Source: Bettongia penicillata ogilbyi (lineage: Eukaryota > Chordata > Mammalia > Diprotodontia > Potoroidae). From it: a stretch of 64,000 nucleotides of DNA. The position numbers and the translations under genes are program-made. The stretch is from positions 1,426,001 through 1,490,000 of the forward strand of contig JAJHZJ010000756.1 in NCBI GenBank assembly GCA_023548195.1, read 5' to 3'. Below the pieces are notes generated by a model. That model was given only the letters and a program-made list of their open reading frames with translations. It was not told the origin of the DNA and did no database searches. Below, piece by piece: positions 51,888 through 64,000 of the stretch. Position 1 is the stretch's first letter. The number at the start of each line of letters is the position of its first letter.

Positions 51888-54496
51888 AGGCAGAGCCAAG
51901 ATGGCAGCGTAACAGCGCACACTGTCTAGAGCACTCCCCCGAGCCCAGCCTAACACCTGTAAAAAACTGCTCTAAACAAATTCTGGAACTGCAGAACCCA
52001 CAGAATGACAGAGTGAAGCAAACTCCAGCCCAAGACAGCCGGGAAGGTCACCAGGAAGTGTCTATTGCTCCACACAGGGGAGCAGGGCTCAGTCCAGCAT
52101 GGGCCACACTGGCACAGATGGAACCTGAGCTGGCCTTGGGGAGACTGAATCACTTGAACCAGTGGCAGTTTCCAGACTTCAGGACCCTAAAATGCAGATG
52201 ACAAATTGGAAGGTCAGTGGGAAAAGCCTGTGGGAACAGTGCAGGAGAGTGGAGTGGTCTGGTTCCAGTCCCAGGGCAGCTGAGGGGGGAGGATATGAAA
52301 GAACCCATGGCAGCCACAGCAGCAGCTGGCGCAGAGACAGCTACTATTTCTGGACCTCTAGGCCCCACAGATCGTGGGGGGATCGAGTGGTTGACAGTAC
52401 ACCCCACCCCCACTGGAAGCAGAGAACTACCTTGACAAAGAGATTGAAGGTCAAGTAAATGACTGGGGAAATGAGCAATAACTGGAGAAAGAATCAGAAT
52501 ATAGAATCTTACTTTGGGGACAAGGAGGACCAAAGCATGCAAACAGAAGAAAACAAAGATGAAACAACTCAATCAAAAGCCTCCAAGAAAAATTTGAATT
52601 GATATCAGGCCATGGAAGATCTCAGAAAGGATTTTGAAAATCAAGTAAGAGAAATAGAGCAAAAATTAGAAAGAGAAATGAGAGAGATGCAAGAAAATCA
52701 TTACAAGTGAGTCAAAACCTTGCTAAAGGAGACCTAAAAAAGTGCTGAAGGAAGTAACATTTTAAAAAATAGACTAACCCAAATGGCAAAAGAGATCCAA
52801 AAAGCCAATGAGGAAAAGAATGCCCTAAAAAGCAGAACTGGCCAGATGGAAAAGGAGATCCAAAAGCTCACTAATAATTCCTTCAAGATTAGAATGGAGC
52901 AGATGGAAGCTAATGACTATGAAAAATCAAGAAATTTTAAAACAAAACCAAGGGAATGAAAACACAGCAGACTATGTGAAATATCTCATTGGAAAAACAA
53001 CTGATCTGGAAAATACATCCAGGAGAGACAATTTAAAAATTATGGGACTACTGAAAGCCATGATCAAAAACAGAACCTAGACATTATCTTTCATGAAATT
53101 ATCAGGGATAACTGCCCTGATATTCTAGAGCCAGAGGGTAAAATAAATAGTGAAAGAATCCACAGATTGCCTCCTGAAAGAGATCTGAAAAGAGAAACTC
53201 CTAGGAATATTGTAGCCAAATTCCAGAGTTCCCAAGTCAAGGATAAAATATTCCAAGCTACCAAAAAGAAACAATTCGAGTATTGTGAGAATACAAACAG
53301 AATAACATAAGATCTAGCAGGTTCTACACTAAGAGATCGAAGAGTTTGGAATATGATATTCCAGAAGTCAAAGGAACTAGAAGTAAAACCAAGAATAACC
53401 TACCCAGAAAAACTGAGCATAATACTTCAGGGGAAAATAGTTATTCAATGAAATAGAGAACTTTCAAGCATTCTTGATGAAAAGACCAGAGCTGAATAGA
53501 AATTTTGACTTTCAAGCACAAGAATCAAGAGAAACATGAAAAAGTAAACAGAAAAGAGAAATCATAAGGTACTTTCTAAAGTTGAACTATTTACATTCCT
53601 ACATGGAAAGATAACATTTGCAACTCTTGAGACTTTCCTCAGTATTTGGGTACTTGGAGGGATTATATACATATTGACAGAGGGCACAGGGTGAGTTGAA
53701 TAGGAAGGGATGATATCTAAAAAAATAAAATTAAGGGGTGAGAGAGGAATATATTGGGAGGAGAAAGGGAGAAATGGAATGGGGCAAATTATCTCTCATG
53801 AAACAGGCAAGAAAAGCTTTTTCAATGGAGTGGAAGATGGGAGCGGTGAGAGGGGAAAAGTAAAGCTTACTCTCATCACATTTGGCTTAAGGAGGGAATA
53901 ACATGCGCACTCAATTTGGTATGAAAATCTGTCACTACAGGAAGGTAGGGGAGAGGGGCATAAGTAGGGTGCGAGGGGGATAATAGAAGGGAGGGCAAAG
54001 GGGAGGAGGGGGTAATTAGAAGTAAACACTTGGGAAGGGACAAGGTCGAAAGAGAGACTAGAATAAATAGGAGGCAGGATAGGATGGAGGGAAATATAGT
54101 TAGTCTTTCACAACATGACTTTTATGGAAGTCTTTTGCATAACTACACATGTATAGCTCATATTGAATTGCTTGCCTTCTCAGTGGGGCGGGCGGGGAGG
54201 AGGAAGGGAGAGAAGTCAGAACTCAAAGTTTTAAAAATGAATGTTAAAAATTGTTTTTACATGCAACTGGAAAAGCAGAAATGCAGCTAATGGGGTATAG
54301 AAATCTATCTTGCTCCACAAGAAAAAAGAAGAGATGGGGATAAGGGAAGGGAGGGGTGTGATAGAAAAGAGGGCAGACTGGGGGAAAGGGTAATCAGAAT
54401 GGATGATATCTTGGGAGGGGGGAGGGAAGAAATAGGGAGAAAATTTGGAATTCAAAATCTTGTGGAAACTAAAAATTAATTAATTAATTTAAAAAA
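51888..54496 (+). mobile_element. HAL1-type (half-L1) retrotransposon, copy 2, full length
   Basis: Same plan as copy 1: 5' end AGGCAGAGCCAAGATGGCAG, about 700 bp of GC-richer 5' UTR, an ORF1 remnant (52,612-53,410) with many stops, a purine-rich 3' UTR and a terminal A-tract (54,491-54,500). There is no ORF2. Diverged target copies AAACCAGGTGCC (51,876-51,887) and AAAACAGCTGCC (54,497-54,508) flank it. More mutated than copy 1, so probably older or less constrained. Confidence 0.8.
52612..53410 (+). pseudogene. ORF1 remnant of HAL1-type copy 2
   Basis: Begins ATGGAAGATCTCAG, with the coiled-coil segment and RRM segment (Ser-Arg-Arg-Asp-Asn-Leu-Lys-Ile-Met-Gly-Leu) recognisable across several frames. 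In-frame stops and indels, for example near 52,710 and 52,735, destroy it. It preserves the upstream start that is frameshifted in copy 1. Confidence 0.75.
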
Positions 54497-55814
54497 AAAA
54501 CAGCTGCCGAAACAATAATTAGTGCAATCGTCCATCTTTATTTCAGGGGAACACTCATTAAGTATGCTTTCCACCTCTTGACACAGAGGTAGCAGACAAT
54601 AAGAACTGAATAAAACATATGTTGTCTAAGATGGCTAATATGTCTGTTCTTTTTAACTATTCTTAATTGTTAACAGGGAGGGTTCTATTTATGGAGGAGC
54701 AGAGTAGACACTAAGAAGTGACAATCATACTTAAAAAACATTTAAAAACATTTTTAAGGGTTGTCATAATTTTAAAAAGGTAGGGAACTTCTGGGATCCT
54801 CTTTAGGAACTCAAGTTCAAAACTATAACAGAAAAGATGGAATGATGGTCAGAGGATCTAAAAGGATTTGATTTGACAAAAAATGAAATTTTGACTATAT
54901 AAATAACATTAATTCAGAAGAAAGGAGTAATATCTGGAGAAACTGATACAGTTGCATAAGGAGCTCTCTGATGGACTCAGATTTTTTTTTTAAACTTCGT
55001 TACCTATATTGAATCCGTAGTTACCCATTTCTGTCATTCATCCTTTATTTTTTTTCTACTGGACCTACAGTTAGTTGTTTTACTCCTAATTTGCCTTTAA
55101 TAATAGATCCATATAATTTGGAGTTAGAATGGACTTGAGAGGACACTTAGTCCAGACCTCTCACTTTAGATAGAAGGAAAATAAAGCCAGAGAGGAAGAA
55201 GGACTTGTCAACGATCAGACAGGATGAAACATGGTGCTCATCTCATGATAGGTGACAGGCTCAGAGTGCAGGCTGAAACTTTTTTTTTAACGACCAATAA
55301 AGGAATTTGTTTTGCTTGAATTTACATGTTTCTGAATTATAGTCAAGCACTTAGATATTCACGCACCTAGATCTATAAATTCACTCATACCGCAAGGACC
55401 TGGGATTGATGTGAGCTCTTTCTCAACTGATGTAGAAGGCATTCCATCTATAACTGACAATCTTACAGAGTTGCCCAAGATATGTATACATGCATGTATA
55501 TGAACCTCCATATATATTCATCAACACACATATGCTGTTCACCCATCATCACAATACTATCACCTGCTGTAATGCTTTTCCTTTATGTTTTGTCCCAGGT
55601 TAGTCAGTCATTGACGGCTCTTGGATAACTTTGCATAATCCAGGGACCCCATAAAAAGCTGAAGAAGAAACTGCACTACAGCTGGTCTTTTGCTACTGTG
55701 TGCATGCATTATATCAGTATGCACATTTAAACTCACACAGTGCAAAAGACCAACTTGTTCTGATGTCAGTAAAGTAGGAAATGGCACTTGTTTGGTTGCT
55801 TTTCTTCTATCCTA

Positions 55815-56028
55815 TTTTTTATGACTTCATTTGGGGTTTTCTTGGCAAAGATACTGGAGCCATTTGCCATTTCCTTCTCCAGCTCATTTTACAAGTGAAG
55901 AAACTGAGGCAAACAGTTAAGTGACTTGTCCAGGGTCACACAGCTAGTAAATGTCTGAGGCCAGATTTGACTTAGGTCTTTCTGACTTCAAACTCAGCAC
56001 TTTATCCACCATGCCACTTATCAGTCCC
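55815..56028 (-). repeat. MAR1-like SINE, antisense
   Basis: Shows 'catttggggttttcttggc', 'gccatttccttctccagc', 'gacttgtccagggtcacac' and 'tatccaccatgccactta'. Confidence 0.87.
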
Positions 56029-56517
56029 AACAATAAATAAATCAATTACTATTCTGGATTTTCAACTGTGATCACAGACTCACAATATTAGAGGTGAACG
56101 AGCTCTTGTAGTGTAACCTGCCTCATTATACAGGTAAGAATACCGAGGCACCCAGGAAGTTAGAGATAGAATTGAAACTAGAATTAATCTCCTGACTCTC
56201 AGTCAGGAGATTTTTATTTCCTTGGCCGAAGCCCCTATAGATTATGATAGTCTTTGTTGGTGGTCATTAGAAGAAGCAACATAGAGCCAAAAGATGTAGT
56301 CTGAGTCCTAGCTCACATACTTAGTAGTTTTGTGAGGAGAAGCAATATCTTTGAAAAAAACACCCCTATGTCCTCAAGATTATTCCTAGAACTCTGAAGG
56401 GGGAAGTAATCTTCCTCCCTCTGGGGACTCAGCCCCTCAGTGTGAGGCACCTGGGACTGGAGGTGAGCTTTGTAATTGTTTGAGAAATGGTGATAATGTG
56501 AACCATTCCTCAAGGAC

Positions 56518-56755
56518 AGGGCAGCCGGATGACACCGTGGATACAGTGCTGGACCTGAAGTCAGGAAGACTCCTCTTTCAAATTGAAATCTGGCCTCAGA
56601 CATATGCTAGCTGTGTGACTCCATGCAAGCCACTTAGACAAGTTTGCCTCAGTTTCCTTATTGTAAAATGAACTGGAGAAGGAAATGACAAACTGTTCCA
56701 GTATCTTTGCCAAGAAAGCCCCAAGAGGAATCATGGAGAGTCAAACAGGACTGAA
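56518..56755 (+). repeat. MAR1-like SINE, complete
   Basis: Shows 'gggcagccggatgacaccg', 'ctgaagtcaggaagactcc', 'aactggagaaggaaatgac' and 'gagagtcaaacaggactg'. Confidence 0.87.
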
Positions 56756-57279
56756 TTACAATCCCCAGGGCAGGGTAAAATTCAAAGACAGAAGGGAAGT
56801 GAAGAGTCTGCTTGTTCAGGTGTGTTTATTTTTCTTAACACAGAAGGAGAAGAGACACTACTTTGGTATATGGTTATATCACAGTAGTTACCATTGTTTA
56901 GTTGCCTTGCTTGTCCCATCTATGGGTTTCCTTCAGAGAATTTTCCATTCCCTACTCTGGTTGTGTGATTTGCATTGTCTAAGCCTAGAGGAAGACCAGA
57001 GACAATCTTGCTCTAACATCAGTCTCCAACCTCATCCCACTCAGGACTCGCTGCCTCTAATCTGCTAGGAACCAGCTTGGGTTATCCAGAAGTCAGGACC
57101 TGGGAGATCTTCCGTGTGGTAAGGTGGAAGAGGATTCTGGGAAGAGAAGTGTGTATATGTCCCAAGTCAGGCTCCTCAGGAGAGTGGTCTAGTGAGGGCT
57201 GTTGGGAGACACAGAAGACACAATGTCATTGGAGGGATTCGGTGAGTCCAGGCAAAAGATAGACACTCATGGGATCAAA

Positions 57280-57440
57280 GGATTAGAGCAGGAATGGACA
57301 TTGGGCACCATCCAATCCTACTCCCTCATTTTATCAGTGAGGACACTGGGAGTCAGCAACAAGAAGCAACTTACCCCAAACCCCACTAACTGGTTAGTTT
57401 CCAGGTTAGGAATCAAACTCAGGTCTCCAGACTCCTCATT
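57280..57440 (-). repeat. MIR-type SINE, antisense
   Basis: Shows 'ctactccctcattttatcag' and 'aatcaaactcaggtctccag'. Confidence 0.5.
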
Positions 57441-57459
57441 CCAATTATTTCTTTGTTTT

Positions 57460-57640
57460 CATTGTTTCTTTTTTCTTTCTTTCTCTCTGTCTCTTTTTTG
57501 TTTTGGACTTTTGCTTTTTCTTTTCCTCCTCCCTCCCTCCTTCCTTCCTTCTTTCCTTCATTCCTTCCTTCCTTCCTTCCCTCATTTCTTCCTTCCTCTC
57601 TCCCTCTCTCCCTCCCTCCCTCTCTTTCTCTTTTCCCATT
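57460..57640. repeat. (TTCC)n-rich pyrimidine tract
   Basis: About 180 bp of C/T-only sequence with long CCTT runs. It gives spurious Ser/Pro/Phe or Glu/Arg/Lys/Gly open frames on the two strands. Confidence 0.92.
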
Positions 57641-58531
57641 TTCCATTATTAGGAAGCTAATAATAAGCAGTAAACACAAACACTTCAGTATACAAAGAAC
57701 AAAAAATAGAATTTTATATGAAACCATGAATGGTTATGTGGTTTGTTTTTTTAAATTATAAGTAAAATTTAACAAAGCAGTAAACCAAATTGCCCCATTC
57801 TGTGACCCTTTCTGATTTTTTTTGTTTTGTGTATTTTTTTGTTTCATTGATACTTTTTCCCTTCTCCTTTTGTTTGCATCTTTATCACTGTGTACTAATT
57901 TGCTCTCTACCAGTATAACCTTCCTTTGTAATAAATTCAAATAGTTACACAAAAGAAATCAGCACGTTAGCTACAACACATCTCATTCTGCACCCATACC
58001 CAGCTCTCTTTGCGCTGCTCTAGTTACAAGATACAGAATTTTAGACACAAATGTCCAGGAGTAAGAGTCAAGGCCAGGGCTGGAGCATGGAGTTAAAATT
58101 CCCACAGAGCCTTTGAGCCTCCCAAGGTTTCTGCCAGGTGTGAGTCAGAGGAATAAGTATGGGGAGAGGAGAGGAGAGGGTGGGGAAAAAAAATCTATCT
58201 AGTAACAGAGGGAGGTGGCACCCTCTGGTGGTTTGTGGGAGGTTTAGCACTTGGATTATGTCTGGTGATCCAACAGAATAAAGGTAAAGATGAACAGAAG
58301 GGAAAGGCTATGTATGTGGTTTTAAGAAACTCTTTAGCCCTCAGATTCCCCATCTGAAAAGTGAATTGTGTTTGTACTAGGTAATCCGTGAGCCTCTTTC
58401 CAGCTCCGAAACTGACTTCTATAGAAAAAGCCACCAGATCTAAGGTCTGAAAGGGGGAGAGAATATCTGAAGTCAAGTTAAAGGGAAAATTAAAAGAAAT
58501 AAAAAGAAAATCATCATTTTGAAAAAGGGGG

Positions 58532-58640
58532 AAGAGCAGATAATCTGAAATATTTCTTTTTGGATTTGGCAATGATTTTTTTCAAGAGCAGATAATCTGA
58601 AATATTTCTTTTTGGATTTGGCAATAATGATTTTTTTTTC
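58532..58640. repeat. Near-perfect 52-bp tandem duplication
   Basis: The 42-bp stretch starting AAGAGCAGATAATCTG occurs at 58,532 and again at 58,584, identical, each followed by 'atgatttttt'. The second copy has small insertions in its T-run. Confidence 0.92.
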
Positions 58641-60814
58641 TCTTCAAGGAGACTTGCCTTCCTACATTTGTTTTGCTAAGTATCATATTAAAATAAACTC
58701 ACACATCTTGAAAATGCCTCAGAGATGAGCTGGGTAGCAAGAAATGAAGCTGGGATTCAACATCTATTTCAGAAAAGTCATAAGTTCAAAGAAAGTTAGA
58801 GCAAAATCTGTTTTGGATGGTTTAACATAGAACACTAGTAGTAGAAGTATTACAGTTCATCTAGGTCAATTCTCCTCATTTCACTGGTGAGAAAGTTGAG
58901 ACCAAGAAGCACCAAATGACTCACTTAAAGACACCCAGTTGGCTAGTAGCAGCATTGACTAGTGGTTATAAGGTGAAAACCTAACACGGGAACCTAAACT
59001 CATAGAGGATGTGGGCTGGTGTCTGGGGGCCTCTTACCTTCTTAGCTTACCAGAGACCTGCAAAGTACCTTTGTTTCAACAGCGATCATATCTGGGCTAC
59101 CATGAGTTTAGGACCACAGGCATTTCCAGGTCACTGCTGCTGGGGACCAGGCAGTGAGCGAGTCAGAACCTAGAAGAGGAGGAAGTAGCTCAATGCACAC
59201 ATATGATGAGCCCTTAACCCTCTTTACCTTAAAACTTCAGAAAACTGAGACTCCCCTGGATGCATTTTACCTTTAGCCACATCTCCTGAGGGTACTATAT
59301 TGTCACTCTTTTTGCTCTCTAAGACTGTCTTGGAAAGGACACTTGCATTAAAATACTGGAAACTGGTGAAGCACGTAAGTGATTGATCTCAGTCATGCCC
59401 CACTTCTGTAGGGATGCCCATGCAGCATTGTCACCCCAGCCTGGGACACCAAAATAAGAAGTAAAGATGTATTTGGAGCACAATGATGTGGAATTCCACA
59501 CTACACACTGTTATCCACATAATGATTAAAGATTGGAAACCTGTGATCTAGCCCATGTAGTCTTAATTTGGTGCCCACAGATTCTCAAAATAGATAGATG
59601 TCAGAATGTCTACAAACTTGGGTGGAAAAAATTACATCTTTACTTCAATATAATTGTTTTATTATGTAATCTTATGTATTTTATTTTATAGATTTAAAAA
59701 CATTCTGAGGAAGAGTTCATAAGCTTTACCAGACTTCCAAATGGGTCCATGAAACACACACAAAACAGTAAAGAATCCCTGATGTCCCAAGAGATAGGAT
59801 TATGGGTAAAATGAACCATATTGATGACATGAAATTTGAAAGAATAATGATGGCTAACTGTGAAAGATCTAGCTACTCTGATAAATACAATGTTCCAAGG
59901 TAATTTCAAGACTCACATTGAAAAATGCTCTCCACCCCAGACAGAGAACTGATAAACTTTAAATACAGACTGAAGTACACTGTTCTTCACTTTTTTTTGG
60001 CTTTTTTCATAAGAGGGCTAATATATGTTTTGTATGACTTCACATGTATAATGAATATCATAATGTTTGCCTTTTCAATAAATGGGATGGGGTGGAAGGA
60101 AGAAGAGAATTTAGAACTCAATTTTTAAAAAAATGATTGTATAAAAATGTAATTGGGAAATAGTTAACAAAATAATTAAAATACAATAAAACATAAGAAA
60201 AGGAATCATTGATCTAGTCCTTTGGGAGAGCAGGAATTGAGACTCATCAAGGCAAAAAAACTTACCCAAGGTCACCCAGCAATACTTCAACACTCAGGTC
60301 CTCTGGCTGCCAGTACACCATCATTTATAGTTCAGCCTGGTGCTTCTCCATCATTCTTCTCTGAACTATGATCTGTGCTAATACCAGGGTTATATGAAGT
60401 ACCATCTAACATGATGTTTACATATAAGGAAGTTAATTTGACTTTTCTAGACCTTGGCTCCTTCCTCTGTTAAATGCAGTGGTTGGGATCTAACAGTCTC
60501 AGAGTTTAAAGCAATCTGTACAAGAGGGAAGGAGTCCCAGAGTACTTCAACAGGGAAGTTTGTGGGGCCTCAGAAACTTGAAGTCATTTCTCAGACACAA
60601 AAGCCACAGGAGAGCAGGAAGCCCCCAGCAGTTCGACCTGAGATGCTCCAGAGGACCCTGAAGACCACAGTACTCTGAACTCAAGGGATCAAAGGCAGAT
60701 TGAAATCTGCCAGCACTCTGAGTACAGATAAACCAGGGCAGATAGAAGTCAGGAACAGGAGCCCAGGTAATCAAGGACAGGACCAAGTAGGGCCTGACCA
60801 TTCCATCCACAGTA

Positions 60815-61075
60815 GGTAGGTGTCACAGTGAACACAGTGAAGGACTTAGGATCGGGAAGATCCAAATTCAAATCGTGCCTCAAATACTTCCTAGCTAGGT
60901 ATCATTCGGCAACTTACTTAATCTCTTAGCCCCAGTTTCCTCATCTGTAAAATAGGGATAATAATAATATGTATCTCACAGGGTAGTTGTGAAAATCAAA
61001 TGGGATAATGTGAAAAAAAGCTTAGCAAACCTTAAAGCACCATATAAATGTTAGCTATTACTGTTATTATCTAAG
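60815..61075 (+). repeat. MIR/Ther-1-type SINE
   Basis: Shows 'cccagtttcctcatctg', 'taaaatagggataataat', 'cagggtagttgtgaaaatc' and 'aaatgttagctattactg'. Confidence 0.75.
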
Positions 61076-61559
61076 AATAATGCAGGGGATGAAGTCTTCT
61101 TTTTGTAGTAAGTCTCAAATCAGTAGCTGCATCTGGAGAAATGAGTGAACAGAAGAAGACACTAAAAGTCCTAAAGAAATATGGATTCAGAGATGCCCAA
61201 GAGATACAATCAGAAGAAATGAGTAGCATGATGTAACACAACATAACAACAGCAACAAACAAATAATCAGAGAACATATAGAACAATGAAACAGTAGATT
61301 AAAAATGAAATTAAAAGAAAAGAAGAATTCTAGAGAAAAGGATTAAAGGGGAACAAATAGCTTAAAATAAAAGGTAGAAAATTTTAACTAAATAGCTGGC
61401 TCCCTGAAAATTAAAATGGAGCAAACAGAACCCAATTGCTTCATGAGTTAACAAGAAATAGTTTATGCTTTTAAAAATGAAGCTGTATGAGATAAAGATT
61501 TACAATTTTCCAAATAACCATTTTTGTTTTTTTATAAAAATAATAATAATAATATTTTA

Positions 61560-61790
61560 TTACTGAAGTACCTTTCCTCTGTTTATTATCTCCAATCTCT
61601 CTTGTGCATGGCTTGTTTGTACATAGTTGCATGCTGTCTTCCCCATTAGACGGTGAAGTCCTTGAGGCAGAGACTGTCTTTTGCCTTCATTTGTATTTTT
61701 GGTGCTTAGCATAGTGACTGGTACATATTAGGCACTTAATACATGCTTATTGACTGATTGAGATGATCTCTGAATCTATAATCTATGAGC
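61560..61790 (+). repeat. L2-type LINE 3' tail
   Basis: The cleanest copy: 'agtccttgaggcagagac', 'gtgcttagcatagtgactgg', 'aggcacttaatacatgc' and 'ttattgactgattgag'. Confidence 0.6.
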
Positions 61791-61797
61791 CTTCTAG

Positions 61798-61935
61798 GAT
61801 CAGTTAGGTGGTGCAGTGGATACAGCATTGGAGTCAGGAGGACCTGAGTTCAAATCCAGCTTCAGACACTTACTAGTCATGTGACCCTGGGCAAATCACT
61901 TAACCCCAATTGCCTCCAAAAACAGACAAAAAGAG
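61798..61935 (+). repeat. MAR1-like SINE, 5' half
   Basis: Shows 'cagttaggtggtgcagtgg', 'ggagtcaggaggacctgag', 'gtgaccctgggcaaatcac' and an A-rich end 'aaaaacagacaaaaag'. Confidence 0.87.
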
Positions 61936-62699
61936 GTGGAGTTTCTTATCCAAGGAACAAGAGAGAGGCCAGTGTTGCTGGATCATAGAATATGTGGGGC
62001 TGGGGGCAGGGAGGAAGGAAGTGTACAGGGTATAAAAACTCTGGAAAGTGTGTGAGTATGGAGGAAGCTATTAAGAGTTTTGATCACCAAGCATAGGTTT
62101 TTGTATTTGATCCTGGAGATGATAGGACACCACTAACATTTATTAAATGGAAATGGGGGTGGTGACCTGGTTATTTAGGAGGATGATTTTGATAGCTGGG
62201 TGTAATATGGACTGGAGTGGGAAGACACTTGTGACAAAAAACCCAACCAGATGACTCTTGTTCATAGAAAAAAACCATGTGTAGTGGGCTGGGAGATTTG
62301 TGGTTCTGCAGGGTCAACAAGGCTTAGCAGGGAGAGAGGAAGTGCAGCCTAAAACCTGAAGCAATATTTTACAGTCTTGGCATTAATGGAGAAACAAATT
62401 TCTTTTCTCAGTGGCCATTTGTTTTGGAAAAGTGACTTTTCCCATGTTATTATATATATGCTACCAAAAGTGCTAGAATTTGCTATGGGAAAGTGTGCTT
62501 TCCCTCCATTTACATGACCAGCTGCTGTGAAGTTACGTGAAATCTTCATGGAAAAGTTGAGCTTTGAGTAGGGTTTTGAAGGAAGGGGCAAGCAAAGGTT
62601 TGTTTGACGTAGAGATGTGAAGAGGGCAATATAACAGGGGAAACTGATCTTGGAGTCAGAAGTGCTATGGTTTTTTCCCTTTTCTACTTAAATAGCCAT

Positions 62700-63030
62700 G
62701 TGACCTTGGGCAAATGGCAGAATCACAGAGTTTAAAGTTCAAAGGGTCTTCAGTGCTATCTAATTCCAAGTCATTAAAAGAAAAGTAATTCTCTACCCTC
62801 CCATCCCACCCCCACACAGTATTCCTTACAAGTAGCTTTTTCAGCTGCTGCTTGAAGACCTCCAATGAACCCACCTCTTCAGGCAGCTCCTTCCACTTCA
62901 GTTGTGGTTTAGTTGTAGTTGTGAGGAAGTCTATCCTGAGATCAAGCCTAAATCTGACTCTCTGCCACTTCCGTTCGCTGCTCCTGTGTTGCCAAATGCA
63001 ACAAGTGTAGGCCTTCCGCATGATAGCTCT
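62700..63030 (+). repeat. CR1/L3-like old repeat
   Basis: Contains 'cccacctcttcaggcagctcc' in parts ('cacctcttcaggcagctc') and 'gaagtctatcctgag'. Read on the minus strand it includes ELPEEVGSLEVFKQQL, like the C-terminal motif of LINE polymerases. It appears to sit inside a MIR-type SINE start at 62,645. Confidence 0.45.
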
Positions 63031-63659
63031 TCAAATACTTTACCTTTCTGAGGTTTATTTTCCCAATATGGAAAACAGGGATAATGATATTTGCAATACC
63101 TATCTCCCTGAAGGAAAGGGTTCTGAAAACCTTACAATGCAGTAGATACGTTGGCATTATTGTTCATGCTACTGTTAAAGGTGAGGGAGAATGGTCTATG
63201 GAAGGCTCTGACGACCTGGTAATTGGATGAGAGGTGTGTGTAAACCTGCAGCACGGCTTGTGGGCTAGGCTCAGAGCTTGGTCCAGGACACAAGAAGACA
63301 GGAGAGTTATCAGAATGAGGTAGGAGTTCTTGGTTTGACTAAAGCGAAAAGGGTGTGGAGATATCAGAGCTGAACCGTTAGGTGTTTTAGGCAGGAAACA
63401 AAACCACTGTTGGCAAGGCCCAGTGAGAAGGGCACTTCCTCTTTTTAATGCTCCAGATAAAAGTTTCATAACTTTTTATACTAATGTAAGATGTTAAACA
63501 CGCCTCATCCCAGCTCCCATTTCCTCAAAGACAATGTTGCTGGGTCAAAATTAACCTTTCACTTCCTGATCTCAGTACCCAATGATATATCACATTTACA
63601 GATGTAACAGATTTGTAATCAGTTTCATTTGTAAAAAAGGAGAAAGAGGAGGAGATATT

Positions 63660-64000
63660 GCAGTCAGAAATGTAATCTTGTTCTGTAATTGAGAGGCATG
63701 GTTTCTAGGTATAAAGTGATAACTATACTCTGGGTCTCACCCTGCTCTGCCCTGGTTAGACATATCTGGAGCATTGTGCTCAGTTCAGGGTGCCATGTCT
63801 TAGAAAGGATGTTGACAGATGGGAGAAAATTCAAAAGAATTCAATTATTATTCAATCAGAAGAGCTGTCAGTTTATACCACATACTATTCAAAGGAATTG
63901 GGAATGTTTATTCTGAAGAAGAGAAGACCAGCCAGGGCCATGATCTCTGTGTTCAGGTATTGGAAAGATTGGAACTCAGAAGAGGAATTTATTGTATTCT
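63660..64000 (+). repeat. CR1/L3-like LINE fragment, running off the window
   Basis: 'catatctggagcattgtgc', 'cagttcagggtgccatg', 'gaatgtttattctgaagaag' and 'gagaagaccagccaggg' follow the order of a well-known old amniote LINE-type repeat. Family name tentative. Confidence 0.45.

Larger units (their letters stand above)
54509..64000. other. Gene-free region at the right of the window
   Basis: No exon is supported. SINEs occur near 55,130, 55,815, 56,060, 56,518, 57,280, 58,820, 60,215, 60,815 and 61,798. There is a TTCC tract at 57,460-57,640, a 52-bp tandem duplication at 58,532, an L2-type tail near 61,570 and CR1/L3-like fragments at 62,700-63,030 and 63,660-64,000. Stretches around 57,650-58,500, 59,000-60,200 and 61,080-61,560 show nothing I recognise. 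Confidence 0.5.

Noticed and set aside
62665..63021. 118-residue minus-strand frame with LPEEVGSLEVFKQQL
   Set aside because: The motif is typical of the C-terminus of LINE polymerases and the nucleotide sequence matches a repeat family present several times in the window.

Overview
The window is vertebrate nuclear DNA from a marsupial (metatherian). It has split genes with GT-AG introns, no operons, and repeats of marsupial type: many copies of a MAR1-like tRNA-derived SINE, MIR/Ther-1 core-SINEs, L2/CR1-type LINE tails, L1, and two half-L1 (HAL1-type) elements. The exact species cannot be read from the sequence.

The coding content is a tandem pair of glycoside hydrolase family 18 (chitinase-like) genes, both on the minus strand. 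At 34,369-20,498 lies an intact ten-exon gene. I assemble it exon by exon to a 396-residue secreted chi-lectin that matches CHI3L2 (YKL-39). Its active site reads [10 protein letters not shown], so the catalytic Glu is Ile although the two Asp residues are kept. About 6.1 kb downstream, at 14,396-5,688, lie nine recognisable exons of a chitinase close to CHIA (acidic mammalian chitinase). These exons carry several independent lesions: a start-region frameshift, a TGA in exon 4, a 1-base deletion in exon 5, the catalytic Glu replaced by Asp, a 4-base excess in exon 8, a lost acceptor at exon 9, and no terminal exon in the window. I call it a pseudogene. The order (CHI3L2, then a broken CHIA-type paralogue, same strand) recalls the human 1p13 chitinase cluster.

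Layout: 1-5,687 is LINE/SINE remnants and a CA microsatellite. 5,688-14,396 is the CHIA-type pseudogene. 14,397-20,497 is intergenic, with L2-type tails and SINEs. 20,498-34,408 is CHI3L2, with SINEs and purine/pyrimidine microsatellites in its introns. 34,409-64,000 is a 30-kb stretch with no gene I can support. It holds a probable solo LTR splitting a SINE, two HAL1-type elements (38,727-41,490 and 51,888-54,496), a nested pair of L1 remnants (47,540-49,740), two 7SL (SRP) RNA pseudogenes, a GGCAA-type pentamer satellite, a 39-bp in-frame minisatellite, and a CR1/L3-like LINE fragment at the right edge.

Nothing here is a bacterial-style system. The most informative signals are the staged decay of the GH18 catalytic motif in two neighbouring paralogues, the datable nested insertions, and the ORF2-less L1 relatives with target-site duplications.
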